Assembly (NCBI GenBank): GCA_021234155.1
Contig: JAJEKV010000051.1
Coordinates: 8,948,105-9,012,104 of the forward strand
Length of the DNA: 64,000 nucleotides
Direction: 5' to 3'
Origin: Isoetes taiwanensis
Lineage: Eukaryota > Streptophyta > Lycopodiopsida > Isoetales > Isoetaceae
Both the position numbers and the translations under genes were made by a program. The notes under the pieces are model-generated. The model ran no database searches, was not told the origin of the DNA, and was given only the letters and a program-made list of their open reading frames with translations. Position 1 is the stretch's first letter, and every line of letters starts with the position of its first letter. Shown here one piece after another: positions 1-10,679 of this stretch.

Positions 1-218
1 TGGAGAGTGAAAAAAGTATTGCGCTTGACAAGAAGATAGAGGAGTTGGATTTTCGATTGCAAGAACACTAGAACCATTCATATTGCAAGTCTGCAAGATA
101 AAAGGAGGCCTTTATCCAACTGAAACATAAGTTTATTATTCTATTATCATTCTGTTGTTATTATTTTTAATTCATTCCTTTTTATTAATTTCTTTTATTT
201 ATTTATGATAGATTGCAG

Positions 219-794
219 GACATTTCTAGAAAATTTGGAGCTATAATAAGGAGGGCTCAAGAAGTGAGGGTTGGGATAACTGGAATTGAAGAAGTACCTT
301 TTGACATGAGACACAGTCCTATATTTTCTAATGCTAGAAATGCTTGTGTAGCTTCTATGAAAAGGTCTAGATTGACACCTGGTGTGTGCGAAAAGAGGAA
401 GAAAATAGATGAAGTGTGTTTCAGTAATGAGCTAGCTCTGCTATGTGATATTGAACATTCAATCTTTAGTAATAGAGGGCTGCAAAGGATATTCATCTAT
501 TATTGCGTGTCTTACTTTGTGATCAGAGGTAGAGATGAGCTATATAAACTTGTGGTGAGTGACTTTCAGGTCTTGGTTATTGAGGGCAAAGAGTGTCTTG
601 AATATGGTGAGCGTCTAAGTAAGAACTATGATGTTTCTACGAAGAAGTACCAGGAAGAATCTTTTAGATTATCTGTGCAATGCTTTGAAGATGACGTAGT
701 ATTGGTCTTGTGAGGCATCTTCCATTCTTATGGAGCAGATGGACAGGGATCTAATTTTGTCTTTATGCAGTGTATCAACTCTCCTAAAGGCCTT
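219..794 (+). other. Recombinase exon with box I arginine
   Basis: The exon starts after ttgcag (213-218) and ends at the donor gtaagt after position 794. It reads openly from 219 to about 713, then continues one frame over. The N-terminal part is a charged helical stretch (IFSNARNACVASMKRSR, then KRKKIDEV) as expected for the DNA-binding N-terminal half of a tyrosine recombinase. The catalytic half begins at GLQRIFIYYC, followed by the box I-like IRGRDEL. In copy 2 the acceptor reads ttgcgtgac instead of ttgcaggac, which would abolish splicing if real. Confidence 0.6.
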
Positions 795-866
795 GTAAGT
801 TTCTGATTCAGTTAAATATTAGTTTTAAATAATTTGGTTTTCTAATTTAGTGTGTTTGATTTGTAG

Positions 867-1067
867 GTGTGGTACAATAAGAAACACAGCGTTAGTGCTA
901 GGCTTTAGCTCTTGGATGAAATACATGTTGAGGACAATTGGTGTAGAAGGAAAATTCTCTGGTAAATCTGGCAGGACTTCAGTTGTTAGTCATCTTGCAC
1001 GTGCTAATGTTCCCATTGATGTTGGGATGAACATCACTGGTCATAGGGATCCTGGGTCGTATAAAAG
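867..1067 (+). other. Recombinase exon with box II arginine and GH motif
   Basis: The exon is bounded by ttgtag and the donor gtattt after AAAAG. It encodes SSWMKYMLRTIGVEGKF, then KSGRTSVVSHLARANVP and MNITGHRDPGSYK. In the family, box II is H-x-x-R and lies about 30 residues before G-H, with the nucleophilic tyrosine nine residues after the histidine. Here R, G-H and the tyrosine (first codon of the next exon) keep that spacing, while the box II histidine position is Lys. Copy 2 is scrambled at several CTG/CAG sites in this exon. Confidence 0.62.
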
Positions 1068-1778
1068 GTATTTTAGTGGTTTAATTTTTTTCTGTTAGTA
1101 GTTAGTAGTAGTTCTAATTGTTGTTTGTTGCTATTATTAATTGATTAGTTGTTTGCAGGTATGACAAAACATCTGATATTATGTCTAAAGCTGCAATGTC
1201 AATCATTGAACAGCCATTCAACGCAAACAGATCATGTAGAATGTTCAATGATGATTATAATGAAGAATTGGCTGCGTATGATGCGAGACAAAATGCTGGA
1301 AGTTTCAATGTGTTAGATTGTCATTCGGTTGTTTCTAATCATACCACAGGCAATTTTAATTTGTTAGTTTCTTTTCTAGTTTCTTTTTGTTTGTAGTTTA
1401 TCGTTGTAGAATGTTTCAGGTGATGGTGTTCAACAGGATGTTGTTTTGGATACAAATGTGAATGTGGGTAAAGATGCCGCTTTGAACTTGGCTCCAAAGA
1501 GTGTGGAGTTGGCAAGCAATAGATGTGCAAAAGAAAATCAGCATATTGTCACTGGACCTGTTGCAGAACTTGATGATCCATTTTAAGATACAGTATCTCT
1601 TGAAGAGATTGCTGGTGACAATCAACGCTTGAGGAAGGCTTTTAACTTGAGCCTTGATGTTGGCACCACTAACATTTCAGGTGGCATTTTCAACAGTTGT
1701 ATTATCCTTCCTGGTGATGGCAGGTTGAACATTGCAGAAATTGTGAAACAAATTAGTGGAAGTGGCAGTGGTACTTGA

Positions 1779-2576
1779 ACTGAAGTTTGAAAGAAGTTGA
1801 TTTTGTAAACTCTAGCTGAAACATATGGCTAGAAGTTCTAGTTTTTTGTCTGTAAACTGTGGCTAGAAGTATTAGTTTGGGTGTAAACCTTTTTTTGATT
1901 TGATTCAAAGCTGAATACAAAAGCTTTCACTGTAATGGTAATGTTCTTACCTTGGATTTTACTGTTTTTACTAATGTGTAATATTTTAACTGTGCAAATC
2001 TAACCTTTTTACCCTATATTCAGAGTTTGTTACTCTATATTCTACAATGATTTTTAGTGTGCATGGTTAAAAAAAATGTAGACTTCATAAATATTTGATG
2101 ACAATGACAACTTTAGGCAACTTTCAGGGAAAAGAAAAGTGTGCCACATGTAAACCCTATTCGATATAGGGGCAGAATTACACATAAGCAACATTCACAT
2201 CAAAATATATCATTCTGTCTCAATTTTAACGTCCCAAAGACCTAGAAATTCATATTGGTCATTGAAAGAGATTAAAAGAACCTTATTGGCCTCCATAATA
2301 CTTTTGCTAAAAATTATAGAATATTTACATACCTATAGATAATCTTCCTCCTATTTATTATTCATTGTTGGAACCTTTCAGCTTAATGAGTGGTCTCAAC
2401 AATCATACTTTTGCAATCAAATATACTTTTGGGGTACCCCTTATGGCCCTTGCCGTATACTTTTTCTCGAGGCATATGCGAACAAATAGGCCAAATCCAA
2501 CTCGCACTTGAATGAGGCAAAACCATGAGGCAAAACTTTTGCAGCAAGATAAACCCAATCTGCAGATCAGCAAGTG
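1779..2576. other. Intergenic gap between convergent genes, copy 1
   Basis: This AT-rich stretch lies between the 3' ends of the recombinase gene and the CTF4 homologue. It should hold both 3' untranslated regions. I see no open reading frame of note, no clear repeat and no structured RNA. Confidence 0.6.
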
Positions 2577-5500
2577 CTAATTGCTGCCCTTTTGAATCTT
2601 CTTCTTTGAAGAGCTTAATGTATTGTTGGTGGTGTCATTTTGCATTCTTTTAAGCGAATCTAGAAGGGGAACCTTTGAGGCGGTGCCATTACTCTGTGGC
2701 GCTGACTTGGCGAAAGGGTTGCTTGTTTTGGCAAATGGATTGCTTGCCTTTGTTATATTTGTTGCATTTGTCAACTTTTCTGATTTCTGGACGTCGCCAT
2801 CCACAGGTTGTAAACTATCATGTTCCTTTGTTGGGCGCAATGTGCATCTTGGAGCTTCCTTGTTATTGACTTGCATTGCTGCGGTAGATTCATGAGCAGC
2901 CCTTGTCTCTGCAGGCACTCTATGCATCTCTTCTGAGGTGCTTTGTGGTGATGGTTCTGTCAAAGGATTGGCCCTAAGTTCCTTATCCATGCCAGACCAT
3001 CTTGGTGCTGCATTTGCACTCTGTATACTGTTCAAGACAACTTCGGAATTTCTCTGCTGCATCCTTGCCTGAAAAGATTCACAAGCAGTTATAGACCAGG
3101 AATGGATACAGCTGAAAAATCAGATGAACTGTATCTGAAGTAATGTCTTCATGATTCACCTCAAGGACTCCGTTGAGACGTTCAGCCAACACTGGAAGAC
3201 GCATTGCATTGACAAGCCTAATAGCACCTTCTAATGATTTATGAAGTGATAGCGATGTCGCTAGCTCCATTGCTCTCATAAGTTTATCTCCTGCAAACAA
3301 AATTAAAGTTCGTAAAAAGGGCATGGATTCAAAGACATGTTAAAGCTAAACCTTTGCATGCTACTGCAATAAGGCGTAAAAGGTCACGGTCAAGCTCAGC
3401 CTTCACTTCCAAAACTCTATCATCTGCTTTATCAACTTCTTGCCCTTCAGCAGCAGCCTCATCGGCCTTAGCCTGCGCCTGAAAAGGGAAAAGCTAAGGA
3501 TGAGATACTGTTTCTGGGTAACATGTGCCAACTTAAACTCTAATTTTGAAACTTACTTGAGCTAGAACCATAGCATTGCGAAGTGAGCCACTCTCTAAGT
3601 CATCTGCTCCTAAGTCAGAATGTAGTGAAGGCAAAGCCATATTGATAATACTTAAGACAGGTCTTGGAAAAGCCTGATCAGTCCATATGAAAATTAAATA
3701 CTTATAGATGCAACTTAAATAAAAAACAGCTTCACTACCTGTGGTTCAACTTCTGGGTATTTGCATATCACACAGAATATCTGGTTGTCACTCAGTCCCA
3801 CCATCCAATAATTTTCGCTTGAATCTTTCTTCTCTTTCTCGGCACTGACAATGACATTATATCAAATTGCCAACCTCAAGCATGCCCAGAACATGATTAA
3901 TTAAGAATGTACCTGAAAACTGGTATCCAGCATCCATCAAAATCGGGACAGTACATCCGAAGCAATCCCTGGTAAGATTACAAGGTCATCGTACATGAAT
4001 CCAACAAATAGATAGTTTTTTTCCGTGAACATGAGATAACCACTTTATCCAACAAATGGTTAGTTTTTTGCCTTGACTCTTGAGCAAGGAGAAGCATAAT
4101 ACCTGGGAGTCATAAGCCGCTAAAAATCCAGATTCGCTGAAACCAACCCAAGAGAGCCTGGCACCAGGACTAAGAGGAAGGCGGCCTCTTAGCTGACATT
4201 TTTTTTCTGGGACATTTAGAATCATGAAATCTATGACCTGGATCAAATCTCTTAACAGATTAGAAACTCTCAAAAAATAAGCTTAATATTGTAGACAAGC
4301 ATAACCATGAAAAGTCTACCTGGCCCCATTTATAAATGGAATAGATGCATGGAAAACTAAGCGCAAGCGAATGTAAGTGTCAGTCATTGACCACGATAGG
4401 ACCAGGAAGTGACATTACAAACTTCTGCAAGAAAGATGCAAGATGAGCATCTTAAGATAATCCTCCCTGATATATATGTAATTGATGCATACTTTCATCT
4501 TATAACCAGTAAGATATTAACCTGCAATCCACCTTCGGAAAATAAGCGGAGCAGATTATGACTTGTAGACACGGCTGACCAACCAACACCAATCGCAACA
4601 GCTTGAGCCTCCTCACCAATAGGAAGGCGCATCGACCACTGCATAAAATCAAGTTACATATTCCAATATTATCAATTTAGATACTCCATGAAAAACTCAA
4701 AAACGTTACTCCGAACCTCGCTATTTGAGGCCCAAGCATTGAAAGGACGATACATCAGAGTACTGGGGTTCTTCTCCCCCTTCTGTGGACTTGCTAATAT
4801 GCATCCTTTCTCATTTAGAGCCCCCATTGTAAAACCAAAAAAATCTGTCATTGCTGGGACTCGCACACCTCTACCTATATCATGAAATTCGACCTGCCAA
4901 GTTAAATGTCTTTATAAGTTGACAATGGTTTCAATTTGTTCAAGCCATAATCAATGATGCTGAGCTTACTTCTACATGAAAATAGCCATCATTCTCAGTG
5001 CTGCTTATGCTACCGAGAAGATTATATGCAAGGAACCGACGCTTCCCACTAACTTGTGCTGTACAGCCAGCCTGGAAAGGTTTCTGCAACATTGGGAGCT
5101 TTTGCATAGATGATATCTGATTTGTATCATATGAATCAATGTCCTGTCTCAAATTCTTCTGGCTTCGCTCTAAATCTTTTGGCCGGGAAGGGTATTTATG
5201 TCTCCTCTTCAAAAGCTTCTTGCCCCTATTTGCAGCATCTATGTCTGCATCATTACTTTCAGACGCAGTGTCTTGACTTCCCAATGCAATTGAAACACCA
5301 ATTTCATCTGATGCCTCATCGTCGCTGAACTTCAAAAGTTCCTCCCTATCCACTATATTAACAGTAGCATTCAAAAGTGCAGATGGTGATGTCATATGTG
5401 ATGGGATGGCAGACTCCCACACAGAAAATCTTCCTTCAACATCAATTATTGCCACCGCATTTCCCTTTGGCTTCCAAGCTAAACTACAGATTGGAGAGTC

Positions 5501-6524
5501 AAATTTCAAACGATCCAGGTCTTGTTTCTTCTCTGTATCCCAGAGCAACACCTGCCGGTCCTCTGCTGAAGTTGCAATATACTTCCCATTGGGTGACCAT
5601 GCAAGAAAACTGACTGGGCTGGTGTGTCCTCCTTTTAAACTGTAAACCTTCTCCCCAGTATCTCTGTCGAGCATAACAACATCACTCTTAGACCCAGGTG
5701 CAGCAAGCATATTACCTTCCGGTTCCCATGCTATGTGATTCTTGCATGTAGACTTCACATCTATGCGTGGTGCACAATTCACAAGAGTGTGTAGCATTTT
5801 CCCTGATGCTATAAGCCAAAAGATAACAGTTCCATCTGTGTCAACTGATGCAAGATATTCATTTTTTGGGTCAAGGGCCATGCTCATTACAGGTGTTGCA
5901 TGGCCTTTTAAAACCTTCACAATTGAATTATCAATGGTGCTAACCAGTCTTATTCCAGCATCATCACCAGCAGCAGCGAGAATTCCACCAGTTACGCTAA
6001 AAGCAATTGATCTGATTGGTAAAGTAAACCTGGTAACAGTGCTTTGAAATTCCCCGCCTAGGAAATGGAACCTTTGTTAAATTCCAATACCCGAAAATTA
6101 TTAATCTACCCACATTGTAATTTTAGGTAATATGTACAAAGAGGCTTTAAAGCAAGCAATAGATGGACAGTAGAAGCAGCCAGGTGCTAAGCATCTAACA
6201 CTACGGGAATAAGATCTAAAAATGATTTCAAAACAGAGTAGGAAGAAGAGATGCAAGGAAACGTACCAGGGTAGTCATAAAATTTGACAGAATGATCGAT
6301 AGAACCGGTAGCAAGCAAAGTACCGAGAGGTGAGACTGCAAGGGTGGTTATAGGTCCGGTGTGAGAAGACGAAGATGCTACGACGGCAGAGGCAACAGAA
6401 GGGTCCCAAGTATGGATTAGCATGCGACAATCTGCACCCCGGTGATCAAATGGCGACCTACGGTGTCCCACGCTATACAGCACAGCCCTTCGCCATGTCC
6501 ATCCCGCAGCTGAAGCCGTCCCAT
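2577..6524 (-). CDS. EOL1-like: CTF4/AND-1/WDHD1 homologue (EOL1-like), copy 1
   Basis: This is the replisome adaptor that links the CMG helicase to DNA polymerase alpha; in Arabidopsis the homologue is EOL1. Twelve exons with GT-AG borders can be drawn: 6524-6267, about 6058-4970, 4893-4717, 4638-4522, about 4425-4322, 4237-4103, 3968-3913, 3844-3739, 3673-3557, 3478-3352, 3290-3160 and 3068-2577, giving about 970 residues. WD40 blades show as HTGPITTLAVSP, HATPVMSMALDP and HTSPVSFLAWSP. The middle SepB-type domain includes SLPGPIV, read in copy 2. The C-terminus has two NPFAK repeats and a basic tail. The start ATG at 6524 is the first after an in-frame TAG three codons upstream of the nearest TTG. 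Exon 1 has a C4 run at 6437-6440 where copy 2 has C5, which shifts the frame. Exon 5 is also garbled relative to copy 2. Both look like sequence errors. Confidence 0.92.
2700..2760 (-). other. Tandem NPFAK motif in CTF4 C-terminus
   Basis: The last exon encodes two back-to-back copies of a SNPFAK-type motif followed by a serine- and lysine-rich tail. Short NPF/A-type repeats near the C-terminus are a recognisable feature of plant and animal AND-1 proteins. The motif is identical in copy 2. No HMG box like that of the vertebrate protein is evident. Confidence 0.6.
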
Positions 6525-7089
6525 TTCTCCCAACTCTGTCTACCTTATGGCGGGAAAATGTAGCCTTAAGAATTACCTTTCATATACAGCATTTTCAAAT
6601 TTCATCACCTAAATGGATTTGTGTTTTGCACTGACTATTTCGCAATATGCCCTAGTTTTTGGCCATATTTTAACAATGCCACCTTCAACTTCAATTCTTT
6701 ATGAATGGGCGTAGTGTTGCATTCAAACAAGAACAGTAGAGTGATACTTCGCTATTGATTTTGATCTACTGAATTTCATTTTGCTCAAAAACTTATCGAC
6801 TATGGTGTGTTAGTAATCTCATGCCCTATTTTCTTTTCATTTTATTGGGTCCCATAGACCAATTGGCCTCTGTGGACGATAAAAGTCAAGTCTATTCTAT
6901 TCTATTCTATTCTATTCTATTCTTTGCATTGCTTCATCTTTGGTTTTGTTGTTGTTATGAGAGCCGAATATCTGCTCATGCTCACATTATTACTTATGTA
7001 TTTTGATACTATTTAAATATTGCGTGCTTCAAACCTCTAGAGAAATGCCTAAATGCCATAGTACTTTACTATTCATGAAAGTCTATGGA
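6525..7089. other. Upstream region of CTF4, copy 1
   Basis: This stretch lies upstream of the CTF4 start codon and should contain its promoter and 5' untranslated region. I see no unambiguous TATA box or operator. It contains a transposon 3' end at 6837-6923 and is otherwise AT-rich without coding potential. Confidence 0.5.
6837..6923 (+). mobile_element. 5'-truncated LINE 3' end with (TTCTA)n tail, copy 1
   Basis: The sequence TTGGGTCCCATAGACCAA, then GTGGACGATAAAAG, runs into about six TCTAT units at 6891-6920. The same 3' end occurs in reverse orientation at 36756-36840, next to a LINE reverse transcriptase. This is therefore a short 3' piece of that LINE family, or of a SINE sharing its end, inserted in the + orientation. 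The same insertion is present in copy 2 at 55166-55252. Confidence 0.7.
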
Positions 7090-8745
7090 TTATATAAAAT
7101 GCTCTCGTAGGCTTTTACGCTCTGTAAGGATGAGGTGCAGGGCAAGGTGCAAGGGGAGCTCCAAAGGCAGCGAGTCCACTGTCTCATGTAATGGCTCTAT
7201 GATCTGGAGGTAATTATTGAGGATAAGAATTTCCTTCGTCCAATTGAACCATAAAAGAATTACTAGAATTCTTTTGCCTTGATCTTTCAAAGCCGGGTCT
7301 TTGGGTTCAAAGGAGTTAGCTTTTGACAGTAATACTTTCATAGTTTGAAAGTTTTCTGCGATTATTTATGGTATGGCTCTCTGCTCCTAAAGCATATTCC
7401 CTTGCTTCAATCACCGGGCTATCAATGTCTAACTCTGGGAAATCTTCATTCAATCAGGTGTTCCTAATCACGTGCAATATTTCTTTTTCCATCCCAACCT
7501 CTATCTTGATTGCATCGGAGCTATAAAACGCATCAGGCAGCACTAACCGCCTCACCCTCGGAGTCCTAGATTCCTTCACAATGACAAGTGTTCCTGACTC
7601 TTTGCTGATGCTAAGCAATTTCTGATTGCTTAAGAATACCCATGGACGATCCCTGCACTAGAATCCTTGCAACAGAATATGGGGAGAGCTTCCCTGTGAA
7701 ATCATCCTTCACAATGGAAAGTACTCTTGGTTCTTTCAGAATGATTCTACTATGACTTGCCATCAAAGTTAGGTTCGTATATTACTAGGACAATACTTAC
7801 CATGCATAGTCATTGCCCCTTCATATATGAGCCTCCCTTATAGGGACCTTTATGGAAAACTATCCAACTACACATATAATGGGTCTTATCCATGAGCTAG
7901 TAAATGGCGTTTCTCATCAAACCCCTTATGCAACCATAATTCTTAAATGTTCTAGTATAAGGACCCTTGCCTTGTATCCAAAAACTCCATTGCTGTGTAA
8001 TAGAGCGAAAGATTGACATTGTTGTGAAGAGTTTGATACATGATGGATTTCATTAAGCCCAACTTATCAACATTTAAACTCTATACATTTTTTTAGCTTC
8101 CTAACAAGTTGATTTTATGCATTACCCGGTAGTTACATAAACTATAAAAATAGCCAACTTGGCAAACATACCTATACCCAAACACTTTATTAAATGTGGG
8201 ACAAAATACAACTAGTAGGAATCGGGTTTGTTCAACATCAAATCACTCTTTTTTTTCATCTTGGATGTGGACAGTCCCAAGCATAGTGTCCCTTGGCTTT
8301 GCAATTATAACAAGCTTCGGCCTCAATCAGTTTCACCTGCTTGCTCTCCTAGAGATCAGCATGACAAGTGTCGACATATCTTTTTAGCCTTTTAGAGGTG
8401 GTACTTACTTGAACATCTACATTTGGAGATCTCTTAGATCTGCAATCTCCAGAAAAGCTATATCCAAGGCTTTCTTTATAGGACCACCATGTGGTCCCAA
8501 TGTTTCACTTCCATTCAAGATGGATTGAATCACCTCTTGATTCATCCCAGGGGTGGTGGTCGAGCTACCCATTACTATCAAAATTTGAGCTAAAAGATCT
8601 ACCATGTAGATCTCGCATTGTGTAGCTGTTTTCAACACATGAGTTATGACATCATGCAACTCCTTCACCCTGGTTTTAGTGGATGCAACTTTTTCCTTCA
8701 GGTGTATGATGTTTCGAGCCAAGGGGAGTGGTGTTATGCCCAAAT
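7090..8745 (-). pseudogene. Unidentified coding remnant with CCHC zinc knuckle, copy 1
   Basis: Coding-like sequence runs leftwards from about 8745. First is a 108-residue open stretch (8743-8417) with helical, gag-like composition. After a short break comes CYNCKAKGHYAWDC, a perfect CX2CX4HX4C zinc knuckle at 8271-8312. Further left, 7790-7400 reads as protein with one frameshift (segments DDFTGKLSPYSVARILVQ and ESRTPRVRRLVLPDAFYSS), and 7341-7090 is open for 83 residues. The knuckle suggests a retroelement gag followed by unknown downstream sequence. I recognise no protease or polymerase. The remnant is nearly unchanged in copy 2. It may be an old LTR element or an unrelated polyprotein remnant. 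Confidence 0.5.
8271..8312 (-). other. CCHC zinc knuckle, copy 1
   Basis: Fourteen residues read C-x2-C-x4-H-x4-C on the minus strand with an aromatic residue and a glycine at the usual places. This pattern binds zinc and nucleic acid and is typical of retroelement Gag proteins. It is identical in copy 2 at about 56601-56642. Confidence 0.8.
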
Positions 8746-10506
8746 GGTTTCATAAACCATTGATGTGGATTTGCATGCATACCTATGTTTGGGGCATCAA
8801 TATGTTTCAATGGTTAGAAGTTGAAATACAAATTGGCCACAAAGTTTGGTTGTGTGTTTACCTAGGTGCGCAATCAATAGTAGCTGACGTGTTGCCTTAG
8901 GGATATTTGAAATAATGCTTGAATGGATGTAGGGATTAAAAATGTTCCTTAAAGGAATAAGTTTAACTTTTAATGGTTTAAACATCTTATGGTAAGAAGA
9001 TGAGCACCCAAAAGGCAGTGGCTACCTAAACAAGGAGCTAAGGATTAGAGTTTTAGGGTGGAGAGTCAATTAAAGGGAAAGAATGAAAATTAATTCTGGC
9101 CGGTGAAATTTGGGTGCCAAATTCTGGTGGAGGTTTGAGTTCCTCAATTCAAAGTGTAGGTTGAGTCCCAACTACAGTAAGCCTTATGTCCTATGTGGAC
9201 AAGAGGGTTTGTCTAAGTAAGAGTTATGTAAAGGACTCCTAAATATCTAGCATAATAATAGGGGATTTCCTTTGTATTTTGTACGCTTTTTTTTCAATGG
9301 TTTACATATGTTTAATGGCCATATTTCATGGGACATACTAATATATACAAGAAATTTATCGCAATGGCCAAGGCCGCTGTGAGCATTTCTCTTACCAATG
9401 AAACCTGTGGGGTTGAACCTATTATTAACATCTAACATTTGATAATTCAATGCTTAGGAAATTGGGTGCAACATTATACAATCTAAGTTCATGTTGTTAT
9501 ACCTTTTAAGTTCCAGCTAATCCATTGTTGTCAACTCAAATTATGCATTTGGAACAGTGCTAGCTATGGGATGGACCTATTGTTATCAACTCAAATTGTG
9601 GATTTGGAACAACGCTAGAGACTCTCAAAATGGAAGATATCTAGTGTGGAAGACATCTGAAGTGTGGACTTCCATTTCTTTTGAGATCCTTGAATATATG
9701 AAAATCTAGTTTGAAATACAAACCAAACAAAAACAAAACAAAAGGAAATATGACTTTAATACGAGACAACTGGATAATAAAATAACCTTTTCATTATTAA
9801 AATGCCTTTTGATGGCGTCCAGACTCTATTAGTAAACAAGATACTAACGCATCAGTGTGTTGCCCATTGGCAGACCCATTTATGTGTCCGTCGTCCATAC
9901 CATTATAATCACCTTGCAAGTGGCAATAATCAATCTTATACGTCATTTTTCATTCATTATGATCACCGTGTAGAGTAAACATCGATCTTATATATCATTT
10001 TTCACTTGTAAATGTAGTTCCGATTAAACACAACATATCATGCTATTTCTTTTATAATGATGGATGCATTAAGTGTAGATAATTGGATCTCCAGCTAATG
10101 AAAAGAAGTTCATTTAAAACCTCATATCTACATCAACTTCCCAAAGTCTACTGCAAGTTGATGCCTTCGGTTTATATATTGGTGCCTTTGTATCCTTGAC
10201 CTTAGCTCCCATATTGTATGTGTCGGACACCATTAAAAGTACATATTACTTTTATGTATGAATCTCCTTCAAATAGTGGAACTAGAAATCTTGTCATACC
10301 TGATCAATGGTTTTCACCTGTCAAATGGATATGCCTTGCAAATTTTGTTTCAAAATATTAGAATGGGAATAATCCTTGATAAATGTAGATCACATCAGTT
10401 CAGAAAAAAAAAAAAAAAAAAAAAAATTTGTTCATCTTTGTGCATCAAATTGTTCAATCCCTCTTCATGGTGATGTATCAAAGCAGGTTCAATTTCTCTT
10501 TCTATG
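8746..10506. other. Non-coding stretch, copy 1
   Basis: No gene is supported here. A degenerate direct repeat of about 70 bases is visible near 9525-9620, around the shared phrase tcaactcaaatt. An A-tract lies at 10404-10426, followed by the LINE 3' end. The stretch is conserved in copy 2. Confidence 0.5.
10404..10426 (+). repeat. Poly(A) tract, copy 1
   Basis: About 23 consecutive A residues. In copy 2 the tract is about 28 A with a G near its start (58744-58771). Length difference at such a tract is expected from sequencing or slippage. Confidence 0.9.
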
Positions 10507-10679
10507 TTTTTTTTTTGAGATAAAAATAGACTTTATTTACTTTAAGGAGCGATACCACGACCACATGGGGGTGCACCATCTGCAAATACGAGATGAGGAT
10601 AGCTACATGGCTCCTTCTTGCACTACTCTCTTGGGCGTCCTAGTGTAGACTTAGGTAGGTGCCCCATATTTGTTGCTCT

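Larger units (their letters stand above)
1..1778 (+). pseudogene. Crypton/DUF3504-like tyrosine recombinase, copy 1, 5' end outside window
   Basis: This appears to be a split eukaryotic tyrosine recombinase. Likely exons are 219-794 (acceptor ttgcag), 867-1067, 1159 to about 1338, and 1420-1778. The first carries IRGRDELYKL, which fits the box I arginine, followed by EYGERLSKN. After the intron at 795-866 comes VWYNKKH in one frame. Then GVEGKFSGKSGRTS gives the box II arginine, with Lys where His is usual. TGHRDPGSYKRY gives the GH pair and the candidate nucleophilic Tyr, whose codon sits at the start of the next exon (1160-1162). The tail includes FNSCII and ends at TGA 1776-1778. Breaks: a frameshift near 690, another near 890, and in-frame stops TAG about 70 and TAA 1584-1586. 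The family assignment rests on motif order and spacing seen by eye. It may be a decayed Crypton or a domesticated derivative. The gene converges on CTF4. Confidence 0.66.

Noticed and set aside
2623-2895. Plus-strand open frames over the last CTF4 exon, and similar ones over exon 2
   Set aside because: Antisense to well-supported CTF4 exons with recognisable motifs.
6891-6923. The (TTCTA)n array as a telomere-like or satellite repeat
   Set aside because: Too short and directly attached to a conserved LINE 3' end that recurs elsewhere with the same tail.
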